DNA from: Paraburkholderia fungorum
GTDB lineage: Bacteria > Pseudomonadota > Gammaproteobacteria > Burkholderiales > Burkholderiaceae
Assembly (NCBI RefSeq): GCF_003610895.1
Contig: NZ_MCAS01000029.1
Coordinates: forward strand, 1-64,000
Direction: 5' to 3'
Length of the DNA: 64,000 nt
Made by a program: the position numbers and the translations under genes. The notes beneath the pieces are model-generated. The model was given only the letters and a program-made list of their open reading frames with translations. It was not told the origin of the DNA and did not search any database. Numbering within the stretch: the stretch's first letter is position 1; each line of letters opens with the position of its first letter. Positions 1-8,383 of this stretch are shown here, one piece after another.

Positions 1-746
1 AGCGCATCGACGCACGCCGGCTCTTCCAGCACGCCGATGCCGACGCCCGAGAGGATCATTTCATACATGGGCCGCCAATGACTCGTCTTGATTGCAGTGC
101 GGATCGGCACGCTCTCCACGACGGTCTCCAGGTGTCTGAGCGGCAACTGTTCCGTGCCGAACATGCCCTGCACCCGAATGAACGGATGCCTCACCAGCTC
201 AGACGGTTCAGCAATCGGACCGTGCCGGCTGAGATAGCCCGGCGCGGCAACCAGCACACGCCCGACCTGACCCAGCTGACGGGCAATGAAGACCCCTTCG
301 CCGAGCTGACCAAGACGAAACGAAATATCTACGCCCTCCGTCACGAGGTCGACGATCCGGTCGTTCAGGACCAGCTCCAGATCCAGTTGTGGATACGCTG
401 CGCGCACCAGCGTCAACGCCTCCGGCACGACCGTCTCGCCAAAGCAATGAGGCGCCGCGATACGGATCGTGCCCTTCAGATCCTGCCCGTCACTCGACAC
501 CTCCGCGACCGCCTGTTCCACGGCGTGCAGAATCCGTTTGCTGCGGTCGTAGAAAGTGAGACCCTCGGGCGTGCAATTGAAAGCACGCGCGCTGCGCAGC
601 AGAAGCCGGCAGCCAAGGTACTTCTCGAGCCGCTCGATGCGCTCGCTTGCGGCCGGTTGCCCGATATTGAGGTCCCGCGCCGCGCCGGAGATACTTTCCC
701 GCTCAACCACCCTGACGTAAATACGCATGGCTTCCAGCAGATTCAT
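1..746 (-). CDS. LysR-family transcriptional regulator (3' end outside window)
   Basis: DNA-binding regulator of the LysR type. Read on the minus strand from ATG at 746, the protein starts MNLLEAMRIYVRVVERES and has the usual N-terminal winged helix-turn-helix (residues about 3-60, with a GQPAASERIERLEKYLG recognition region), then the effector-binding domain. The frame is open to the window edge, about 248 residues of an expected 300. It is divergent from the MocR-type gene starting at 1020, so the 273 bp between them should hold both promoters. The target genes cannot be told from the window. Confidence 0.9.
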   Translation of the reverse strand, partial: MNLLEAMRIYVRVVERESISGAARDLNIGQPAASERIERLEKYLGCRLLLRSARAFNCTPEGLTFYDRSKRILHAVEQAVAEVSSDGQDLKGTIRIAAPHCFGETVVPEALTLVRAAYPQLDLELVLNDRIVDLVTEGVDISFRLGQLGEGVFIARQLGQVGRVLVAAPGYLSRHGPIAEPSELVRHPFIRVQGMFGTEQLPLRHLETVVESVPIRTAIKTSHWRPMYEMILSGVGIGVLEEPACVDA

Positions 747-1019
747 CGTGCCCAACCTCCCTGTGTGCCGATTGCGCGTCACTCAAGCCCACTGTTACGC
801 GTCGAAAGATCCCAACGTGGGGACCTGGCAATGTTCATTCGATGGAGTAAAGGTTAAGGCCGGGCCATCAACCGCAGAGTGCACACATCGGGCCGGCTCG
901 CGTCAGTACAGTTCGGCTGCGACGCTGAAGCCAGATAGCTGCATGGCGACGCGAGCGCGTGTAAGCCATGAAAGAGACCGGTACAATTTACCGCAGCAAA
1001 CCGCCAGGGGAATCGTCCG

Positions 1020-2447
1020 ATGAATCTGTATGACAAGCTGGCAGACGATATCGAGAAACTGATCCGGCAAGGCGTGTACGGCCATGGCGAACGTCTGCCA
1101 TCAGTGAGGCAGACCAGCCAGCAGCATCGGCTTAGCGTGACGACCGTTATCCGCGCCTATTTGCTGCTCGAGAGCCGTGGTTTGCTAACGGCCAGACCTC
1201 AGTCGGGTTATTTCGTCAACTTCAGGGGCGACGGGGGCGAACGGAAAACACTCGAACTGCGGCCATCGAAACCGATTCCGATATCGTCGCCGGTGGACGT
1301 CAGCCGGCTGGTGCTGTCCACCTTGCGCTCGATCGGTGTCGACGACGCCGTGCCGCTCGGCTCACCTTATCCCGATTCCAGTCTGTTTCCGTTCGAAAAG
1401 CTCAACCGCTACGCTTACGACGCGGGACGAGGCAAGACGCGCTGGGGCGTAACGGACGCGTTGCCACCCGGCAATGCCGCACTCGTGCGCCAGATCGCGC
1501 GTCGTTATCTCGAGAACGGCATGGCCGTCGATCCGAACGAAATCGTCATCACGGTCGGCGCGACTGAGGCGATCAATCTGTGTCTCCAGTCAGTTGCGAA
1601 ACCGGGCGACGTGATCGCTGTCGAGTCGCCGACGTTCTACGCGATGCTCCACGCGATCGAACGCATGGGCATGAAAGCGATCGAGGTGTCGACTCATCCG
1701 GAGCACGGCATCGACATCGAGGCGCTTGCCGCAATCCTGGACTCGCACACCATCACCGCCTGCATGGTCATGCCGAACTTCCAGAATCCGCTGGGTTTTC
1801 TGATGCCCGACGAACGCAAGCGCGAACTCATGGAACTGCTGACGAAGCGCGACATTCCGGTCATCGAGAACGGCGTCTACAACGAGTTGCACTATGACAG
1901 CACGCACCCGAGCACCTTGAAGTCCTTCGACACGAAGGGGCTCGTGCTTCACTGCGGCTCTTTCTCGAAGACGCTCACGGCAGCCTACCGGATTGGTTGG
2001 GCGCTGCCGGGCCGTTATCGCGATCAGGTCGAGAAGCTCAAGTTTCTGAACACGCTGACCTCTCCGTCGATTCCGCAAATGGCGATTGCGGAATTCCTTG
2101 AGCGCGACGGTTACGAGCATCACCTGCGAAAAGTTCGACGGGCGTATGCGCAGCAGGCCAGACTGATGAAGGCCACCGTCGCGCGTTTCTTTCCTGAAGG
2201 CACGCGCATGTCCAACCCTGCGGGCGGATACGTGCTGTGGATCGAACTGCCGCCCCAGGTCGACGCAATGCGGCTCTACAAGCTCGCGCTCGACCAGGGG
2301 ATCACCATTGGACCCGGCTACATGTTCTCGGTCTCGGAGACGACCTATCGGAATTTCATCCGCCTCAATTACAGCAGCGCCTGGTCGAGCGAAATCGAAC
2401 AGGCGGTGATTACGGTGGGCAAGCTCGTCGCGATGTGTGCCCGTTAG
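1020..2447 (+). CDS. MocR/PdxR-type regulator: GntR HTH fused to class I aminotransferase domain
   Basis: 475 residues, the usual MocR length. Residues about 1-70 form a GntR winged helix (DKLADDIEKLIRQGVYGHGERLPSVR); residues about 95-470 form a fold-type I aminotransferase domain. The PLP-binding lysine sits in SFSKTLTAAYRIGW, near residue 317, and is intact, so PLP binding is expected. Family members use PLP or an amino-compound adduct as signal and commonly control B6, GABA or amino-acid genes. The downstream gene is on the opposite strand, so no operon partner suggests a target. Start ATG 1020 follows a GGGGAAT SD-like stretch. Confidence 0.9.
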   Translation: MNLYDKLADDIEKLIRQGVYGHGERLPSVRQTSQQHRLSVTTVIRAYLLLESRGLLTARPQSGYFVNFRGDGGERKTLELRPSKPIPISSPVDVSRLVLSTLRSIGVDDAVPLGSPYPDSSLFPFEKLNRYAYDAGRGKTRWGVTDALPPGNAALVRQIARRYLENGMAVDPNEIVITVGATEAINLCLQSVAKPGDVIAVESPTFYAMLHAIERMGMKAIEVSTHPEHGIDIEALAAILDSHTITACMVMPNFQNPLGFLMPDERKRELMELLTKRDIPVIENGVYNELHYDSTHPSTLKSFDTKGLVLHCGSFSKTLTAAYRIGWALPGRYRDQVEKLKFLNTLTSPSIPQMAIAEFLERDGYEHHLRKVRRAYAQQARLMKATVARFFPEGTRMSNPAGGYVLWIELPPQVDAMRLYKLALDQGITIGPGYMFSVSETTYRNFIRLNYSSAWSSEIEQAVITVGKLVAMCAR

Positions 2448-2498
2448 CGGCACGCTCGCCGTCAGGCAGAGCGTTGGGCCGTGCGCGATGAGCGCCTC

Positions 2499-3410
2499 CT
2501 AAGTCAGCTGGTACGAGCGCACCGGCGCAACCTCGTCGGGAAGCTCACGGCCACATAGCTCAAGAATCGATCGTTCAATATTGCGGGTCATCGCGTCAAG
2601 CGCCAACGCATTCGGCGCGAGACTAAATGGCTCGGCGACTTCGCTGGCAATCGCCTCGAGTGCAATCAGCGTATAGGAAATGAAAACGCACAGAAGCGGC
2701 GTAAAGAATTCCGTTGAATCGACCAGACCGAACGGCAGCAACACGCAATAGGCGTAGACGGTGCGGTGAAGCAACACACTGTAGGCAAACGGAATGGGCG
2801 TGGATGCGATCCGCTCACATCCTCCTACTGTTCTGCCCAACTCGTTGATCTGTGCGTCGATCATCCAGAGCTTCGTATCCGATAACAAACCCCGAAGCTG
2901 CAGATCGGCGAAGTCATGGCGAACGTCGTTGAGCAGTGCCGTCGGCTTATAGCAGGTGTGCTGCAGCGCCTCGGTTCGCGTGCGTCCGAGAAAGCGCAGG
3001 AGATCAGGCGTCGGGTCGGTCCCACGCAACTGGTGCTTCAACGCGTACACACACGCAATCAGTGTATGAGCCACCTGAACATTGTGATCGCCCCGTGGCA
3101 CGTAACACAGCATTTGCGAAGTCAGCGCACGCGCCGAGATCAGTGTGCTGCCCCAAAGATGACGCGCCTCATTGAACCGTTCGTAACTTGCGTTATTGCG
3201 AAACGCCAGGAAGATCGCCAGCGCGAGGCCGAACAAGGTGAACGGCGCGGTATTGAGTGGGATCTTCTCGCCGAAAATGCGCCCTTGCGTCATGACAGCA
3301 ACACTGCTGACGATCCCCATGACAACCAGTTGCGGAATAATCGACTGCAACACGGAACCGTTCCAGATAAACAGCAGCCGGAACCAGTTTTCCCCTGGTC
3401 TGACAATCAT
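2499..3410 (-). CDS. Bestrophin-family (UPF0187) ion-channel-like membrane protein
   Basis: 303 residues with the bacterial bestrophin pattern: N-terminal MIVRPGENWFRLLFIWNGSVL, two early hydrophobic helices (about 20-45 and 55-75), the RNNASYERFNEARHLWG segment and a second hydrophobic pair around residues 215-260 (FGLVDSTEFFTPLLCVFISYTLIALEAIA). Bacterial relatives form pentameric inner-membrane channels conducting small ions. It is the last gene of a minus-strand operon behind cydB (37 bp gap). This pairing suggests a link to membrane potential or pH under respiratory stress, which is inference. Ion selectivity cannot be read from the sequence. Confidence 0.85.
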   Translation of the reverse strand: MIVRPGENWFRLLFIWNGSVLQSIIPQLVVMGIVSSVAVMTQGRIFGEKIPLNTAPFTLFGLALAIFLAFRNNASYERFNEARHLWGSTLISARALTSQMLCYVPRGDHNVQVAHTLIACVYALKHQLRGTDPTPDLLRFLGRTRTEALQHTCYKPTALLNDVRHDFADLQLRGLLSDTKLWMIDAQINELGRTVGGCERIASTPIPFAYSVLLHRTVYAYCVLLPFGLVDSTEFFTPLLCVFISYTLIALEAIASEVAEPFSLAPNALALDAMTRNIERSILELCGRELPDEVAPVRSYQLT

Positions 3411-3447
3411 GATGTGCTCTTTTAGTGTGTCGATTGCGCCGTTACCC

Positions 3448-4455
3448 TCAGTGGTAACCGGCGTCCCCTTCGCGTACCTTGCCGCGGAAAACGCGATACT
3501 GCATGACGTTGTAGACGAGAATGACCGGCAGCACGATCACCGTGCCGACCAGCGCGAACAACTGGCTCGCATGACTCGATGAAGCCTCCCAGATCGTCAG
3601 GGAGGGCGGAACGATGTTCGGCCAGATGCTGATGAGCAAGCCGCTGTAGCCGAGAAAGCACAGCGCGAGCGAGAGAAGGAACGGAGTCGCTTCGTGCTTC
3701 GAGCGAAGCGAACGCAACACGCCCCATACGCAGGCGACGACAAGAATCGGCACCGGCAGAAACCAGCCGAGATTGCCGCTCCCAAACCAGCGAAACGCCA
3801 CCGCCGGCAAACCGATCACGGTCCAGAGACTCACGACGGCCATCACCCCGAGCAGGATGCTCACGAGCGGCCGCATCACCTCGCGCATCTTGCGCTGCAG
3901 TTCACCATCGGTCTTCAGGATGAGCCAGCCGCAGCCGAGCGTTGCATACGTGAAGAGCACACCGATCCCGCAGAACAGGCTGAACGGCGAGAGCCAATCG
4001 AACGGACCGCCGGCGAAACGGCCATCGACGATCTTGATGCCTTGCAGCAGCGATCCCAGCACGATGCCCTGGCAGAGCCCCGCGAGCGCGGAGCCGGCAA
4101 TGAAGGCGAGGTCCCACGCGTGCTGGGTCCTGACGGCCTTGGCGCGCAGTTCGAAAGCCGCCCCGCGGAAGATCAGGCCCACCACCATCAGGATCAGCGG
4201 CAGATAGTTCGCAGGCAGCAGCGTCGAATAGACCACGGGAAACGCCCCGTAAAGCCCGGCGCCGCCGAGCACAAGGAAGGTCTCGTTACCGTCCCAGACC
4301 GGCGCGATGGTATTGAGCATCACTTGCCGGTCGGCTTTCTCCTCGAAGAACGGAAATAGCAGACCGATGCCGAGATCGAATCCGTCCAGCATCACGTAGA
4401 TGAAAACGCCGAGTCCGATGATCGCGGCCCACACGACAGGAAGATCGATCTGCAT
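3448..4455 (-). CDS. cydB: Cytochrome bd-type ubiquinol oxidase subunit II
   Basis: 335 residues, multi-helix membrane protein starting MQIDLPVVWAAIIGLGVFIYVMLDGFDLGIGLL, the conserved CydB opening with its GFDLG motif. It pairs with CydA to make the heterodimeric quinol oxidase in the inner membrane. It starts 4 nt after cydA ends, so the two are translationally close. The C-terminus (VILVYNVMQYRVFRGKVREGD) is typical of the short cyanide-insensitive (Cio) branch. I saw no small cydX-like ORF in the 37 bp between this gene and the bestrophin gene. Confidence 0.95.
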   Translation of the reverse strand: MQIDLPVVWAAIIGLGVFIYVMLDGFDLGIGLLFPFFEEKADRQVMLNTIAPVWDGNETFLVLGGAGLYGAFPVVYSTLLPANYLPLILMVVGLIFRGAAFELRAKAVRTQHAWDLAFIAGSALAGLCQGIVLGSLLQGIKIVDGRFAGGPFDWLSPFSLFCGIGVLFTYATLGCGWLILKTDGELQRKMREVMRPLVSILLGVMAVVSLWTVIGLPAVAFRWFGSGNLGWFLPVPILVVACVWGVLRSLRSKHEATPFLLSLALCFLGYSGLLISIWPNIVPPSLTIWEASSSHASQLFALVGTVIVLPVILVYNVMQYRVFRGKVREGDAGYH

Positions 4456-4459
4456 GGCG

Positions 4460-5848
4460 TCACTCTCCTTCCAATGCGTCGAGCGGGCGATTGGTCAGCA
4501 CCGGATACCGGCGTGACTTGCCGCGCTCGGGATGCTCCTCCGGTCCGCGCTTCATCATTTTCATCATGTAGTAGAACCCCATGCCGAACACCAGAAAATA
4601 CACCAGTACAAAGATCAGCAGCGAAACGCCGACCTGCTGCGAGCTGACCGGCGAGACGGAGTCCACAGTACGAAGCACGCCGTAGACGGTCCACGGCTGG
4701 CGGCCGACCTCGGTCGTGACCCACCCCGCCAGGAGCGCCACAATTCCGGAAGGCCCCATGCACAGCACGAGCACCTGGTACCAGCGCGTCTCGTAGAGAC
4801 GGCCGCGCAGCCGGAGCAGCAAGCCGAGCAGCGCCGTCAATAGCATCAACATGCCCAGACCCGCCATGATGCGGAAGGTCCAGAAGATGATCGGCGAGTA
4901 CGGGCGATCCTGCGGCGCAAACTCCTTCAGCCCGCGGATCTCTCCGTCCCAGCTGTGAGTCAGGATCAGGCTGCCCAGGTGCGGTATCTGGATCGTGTAG
5001 CGCGTCACTTCCGCATTCATGTCAGGCAGGCCGACCAGATTGAGCGCCGTGCCGCCTTTCTCGGTTTCCCACAGCCCTTCGATCGCAGCGATCTTGGCCG
5101 GTTGATATTCGCGTGTGTTGAGGCCGTGCGCGTCGCCAACGAAAATCTGTATCGGCGCGAGGAAAAGCAGAATCCACAACGCCATCGAAAAACTCCGCGT
5201 GACTGGCTTGTCACGCCGGCCCTGCAATAGATGCCACGCGCCGCAGGCGGCGACGATGAAGCCCGCGACAATGAATGCGGCAATCGTCATATGCGCAAGG
5301 CGAAACGGGAACGACGGGTTGAAAATCACCTTCATCCAGTCGACCGGGACGATCTTGCCATTTTCGATGACGTACCCTTGCGGCGTCTGCATGAAACTAT
5401 TCGACGCGAGAATCCAGAACGTGGAAATGAGCGTGCCCACCGCCACCATGAGCGTGGCGAAGAAGTGCGCGCGTGGACTGACCCGCTGCCAGCCGAACAG
5501 CATGACACCGAGAAAGCCGGCCTCCAGAAAGAACGCCGTCAGCACTTCATAGGTCAGCAGAGGCCCCGTGACGTTGCCGGCAACGCTGGAAAATCCACTC
5601 CAGTTGGTCCCGAACTCGTAGGCCATCACCACACCTGAAACCACCCCCATGCCGAAGCCGACCGCGAAGATCTTCGACCAGAACAGGAACATGTCCTTGT
5701 AGGCAACGTCGCCGGTCAGCAACCAGCGCCATTCCAGCACGGCGAGAAAACTCGCCATGCCGATGCTGATCGCGGGAAAGATAATATGAAACGAGACCGT
5801 GAACGCAAACTGCAACCTGGCAAGGTGGAATGCATCGAAGATTTCCAT
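4460..5848 (-). CDS. cydA: Cytochrome bd-type ubiquinol oxidase subunit I (Cio-type, short Q-loop)
   Basis: 462 residues from ATG 5848 (MEIFDAFHLARLQFAFTVSF). Residue H21 in SFHIIFPAISIG corresponds to the first heme ligand of CydA. The GRQPW signature of quinol oxidase subunit I is present (TEVGRQPWTVYGVLR). The protein is shorter than the E. coli long Q-loop form, fitting the cyanide-insensitive oxidase branch. The frame stays open further upstream, but that stretch lies inside the preceding gene. The ATG begins 1 nt after that gene's stop (5852-5850), indicating tight co-transcription. It oxidises ubiquinol with O2 at high affinity without pumping protons. Confidence 0.93.
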   Translation of the reverse strand: MEIFDAFHLARLQFAFTVSFHIIFPAISIGMASFLAVLEWRWLLTGDVAYKDMFLFWSKIFAVGFGMGVVSGVVMAYEFGTNWSGFSSVAGNVTGPLLTYEVLTAFFLEAGFLGVMLFGWQRVSPRAHFFATLMVAVGTLISTFWILASNSFMQTPQGYVIENGKIVPVDWMKVIFNPSFPFRLAHMTIAAFIVAGFIVAACGAWHLLQGRRDKPVTRSFSMALWILLFLAPIQIFVGDAHGLNTREYQPAKIAAIEGLWETEKGGTALNLVGLPDMNAEVTRYTIQIPHLGSLILTHSWDGEIRGLKEFAPQDRPYSPIIFWTFRIMAGLGMLMLLTALLGLLLRLRGRLYETRWYQVLVLCMGPSGIVALLAGWVTTEVGRQPWTVYGVLRTVDSVSPVSSQQVGVSLLIFVLVYFLVFGMGFYYMMKMMKRGPEEHPERGKSRRYPVLTNRPLDALEGE

Positions 5849-5849
5849 G

Positions 5850-8132
5850 TCAGGCTTCTGCCGAGCGCACAACATGAACCGGAACCGACTTGTACGAAGG
5901 CGTGCCGCTCTCCTTGTCGATGAAGTCGAGCGGTACCAGCACGTTGGCTTCCGGATAATAGGCCGCCACCGAACCCGGTGCGATGTTGTAAGCGATCGCC
6001 GTGATCTTCTTCAGGCGCAGCTGTCTGCCTGCTGAAATGGTTTCAATGTCGACCAGGTCGCCGTGTTCGAGCCCACGTTCGGCAAGATCGTCTTCGTTCA
6101 TAAACAGCACGTCACGCCGGCCGAACACGCCCCGGTAACGATCGTCGAGCGCATAGATGGTGGTGTTGTACTGGTCGTGGCTGCGGATCGTGATGAGACG
6201 CAGCACATTTTCGGCACCGAGAACGTCGGCGTCTTCCCTCACGCCACCGTACACCGAGAACATCGCTTTGCCTGACGGCGTGGGCCACACGCGTTCGGTC
6301 GGAGGAAGCGGCATACGGAATCCACCCGGCACCCGGATTCGTTCATTGAAGGCCTCGAATCCCGGCACGGTTTGCTCGATCAGGTCGCGAATCCTGTCGT
6401 AGTCCGCGACCAGATCCGACCACGCCACCTTGCTGTGCGGCAGCGTTGCCTGTGCGATCCCGGCGACGATCGCCGGCTCGGATAGCAGGTGTTCGGACGC
6501 GGGCGTCAGCTTGCCCGAGGAAGCGTGGACCATCGACATGGAATCCTCGACCGTAATGGATTGCCGGCCTGTTGCCTGGATGTCCAGTTCCGTGCGGCCC
6601 ACAACCGGCAGCACGTACGTTTCTTTTGCCACCAGCAGGTGCGAACGATTGAGCTTGGTGCCGAGATGAACGCTCAGGTCGAGCTTGCCCATTGCCGCAA
6701 AAGACTGCTCGGAATCGGGTAACGCAACCGCGAAGTTTCCGCCAAGGCAAATCAGGGCCTTGGCCGTGCCGGCGATCATCGCCTGCATGGCTTGCACGGC
6801 GTCGTGCCCGTGCGCCGCCGGCGGCGTGAACCCGAACACATCCTCAATCTGCTTGAGGAAGGTAGCGGACGGTTTCTCCGTGATGCCGACCGTACGGTTG
6901 CCCTGCACGTTGGAATGCCCGCGCAAAGGGCAGATGCCTGCGCCGGGCTTGCCGATGTTGCCGCGCAATAACAACAGATCGGCAATCAGACGGACATTGG
7001 CGGTGCCTTTGTTATGCTGGGTGACGCCCATGCCGTAGGTGACAATCGTCGCATTCGATTTTGCGTAGGCAACGGCAACTTCATCCAGATCTTCACGCGT
7101 GAGGCCGCTTGCCTTTTCGATATCGTCCCATGACGTCGCGTCCAGATCGGCGGCAAACGCCTCAAAACCCTGGGTATGCGTCGCGATGAACGCGTGGTCG
7201 AGGACGGTGTTGCCCTGCTCCGCGTCCATCTGCAACAGCGCCTTCATGATGCCCTTGAGCGCGGCTGCGTCCCCCCCGGCGTCGAGTTGAAAATAGGTCG
7301 ACGCAATCCGCGTCGATCCGAAGGTCGCCATTTCAATGACGCTCTGCGGATCGGCGAAGCGCTCAAGCGCGCGCTCGCGCAGCGGATTGAACACGATGAT
7401 CGGCACGTTGCGCCGCGAGCACTCGTGGAGTGTCCCCATCATCCGGGGGTGATTGGTCCCGGGATTGTGGCCAATCGAGAGGATGAGTTCGGTCTTGTCG
7501 AAGTCCTCCAGCGATACCGTGCCCTTGCCGATCCCGATCGACTGGGGCAAGCCGACGCTGGTCGGTTCGTGGCACATATTCGAGCAATCGGGGAAATTGT
7601 TCGTCCCATACTCGCGTGCGAGCAATTGAAAGAGATAGGCCGCCTCGTTCGAGGCCCGGCCTGAGGTATAGAACTCGGCCTCGTCGGGCGAGGACAAGCC
7701 GCGCAGCACTCCGCCGATACGCGCGAACGCATTCTCCCATTCGACCGCCAGGAACTTGTCCGTCGCGCGGTCGTAGACGAGCGGATGCGTCAGCCGGCCG
7801 AGATCCTCCAGTTCGAAATCGGTTCGCTGCAGCAGCGACGTTACCGTGTTGCTGGCGAAAAACTCCGGCGTCACCCGCTTGGTCGTCGCTTCCCATGTGA
7901 CTGCTTTCGCGCCGTTCTCGCAGAACTGGAAGGTCGATTTGTGTTCCTTGTCCGGCCACGCACAACCCGGGCAATCGAAGCCGTCGGGCTGATTGGTCCG
8001 CATCAGCGTGATCGGCGCCTCGATGCTTTCCATCTGGGTTCGAACGGCTTGCGCTGTCGCTCGAAGGGCTCCCCACCCTCCGGCGGGTGCGTCGTACGGG
8101 CGGATTCCGGGAACTTCGCGTCGCGTGGTCAT
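5850..8132 (-). CDS. YdeP/FdhF-like molybdopterin-dependent oxidoreductase
   Basis: About 760 residues of the molybdopterin oxidoreductase alpha family, resembling E. coli YdeP (linked there to acid resistance) rather than a full formate dehydrogenase. Near the N-terminus it has a CPGC pair (FDCPGCAWPD, about residues 54-57) instead of the four-cysteine FeS motif of canonical enzymes. The molybdopterin core (TYGMGVTQHNKGTANVRLIADLLLLRGNIG) and C-terminal cap domain follow. I prefer ATG 8132 (MTTRREVPGIRPYD) because GGAG lies 6 nt upstream; an in-frame ATG is also at 8144. It heads the operon with cydA, cydB and the bestrophin gene. Substrate unknown. Confidence 0.88.
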   Translation of the reverse strand: MTTRREVPGIRPYDAPAGGWGALRATAQAVRTQMESIEAPITLMRTNQPDGFDCPGCAWPDKEHKSTFQFCENGAKAVTWEATTKRVTPEFFASNTVTSLLQRTDFELEDLGRLTHPLVYDRATDKFLAVEWENAFARIGGVLRGLSSPDEAEFYTSGRASNEAAYLFQLLAREYGTNNFPDCSNMCHEPTSVGLPQSIGIGKGTVSLEDFDKTELILSIGHNPGTNHPRMMGTLHECSRRNVPIIVFNPLRERALERFADPQSVIEMATFGSTRIASTYFQLDAGGDAAALKGIMKALLQMDAEQGNTVLDHAFIATHTQGFEAFAADLDATSWDDIEKASGLTREDLDEVAVAYAKSNATIVTYGMGVTQHNKGTANVRLIADLLLLRGNIGKPGAGICPLRGHSNVQGNRTVGITEKPSATFLKQIEDVFGFTPPAAHGHDAVQAMQAMIAGTAKALICLGGNFAVALPDSEQSFAAMGKLDLSVHLGTKLNRSHLLVAKETYVLPVVGRTELDIQATGRQSITVEDSMSMVHASSGKLTPASEHLLSEPAIVAGIAQATLPHSKVAWSDLVADYDRIRDLIEQTVPGFEAFNERIRVPGGFRMPLPPTERVWPTPSGKAMFSVYGGVREDADVLGAENVLRLITIRSHDQYNTTIYALDDRYRGVFGRRDVLFMNEDDLAERGLEHGDLVDIETISAGRQLRLKKITAIAYNIAPGSVAAYYPEANVLVPLDFIDKESGTPSYKSVPVHVVRSAEA

Positions 8133-8383
8133 ATGAGACTCCATGGCCTGCCTTGGGAAGCCTTAAGGCCTTATCGTGGGAAACTACGCCGTATCAAGCC
8201 ATAAAGTCTGGATACGGATTCAGTCTAGTTGTACCGACGCGCTGCGAAGCGTACAGATTAACCGGCGGCTGGCGTGCACAGTTCAAACAGCGTCACGCCG
8301 CTACACCGTTACCGGTCTCGACCAGGTGGGTGCCGCACACGGTCGGCGGCGACGCGGCAGACCCGCCTGACCTGTTGCGGACA

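Noticed and set aside
1590..2453. Long minus-strand frame opposite the MocR-type gene
   Set aside because: GC-rich antisense shadow; no protein-like composition, no start signal, and the plus-strand gene is clear. The same applies to antisense frames at 8087-9496 (+), 13604-14725 (+), 19921-21192 (-), 39296-40366 (-), 50711-52186 (+) and 53057-54676 (+).
5850..8132. Selenocysteine enzyme
   Set aside because: No in-frame TGA before the stop and no SECIS-like context; it is a YdeP-type, not a canonical, formate dehydrogenase.
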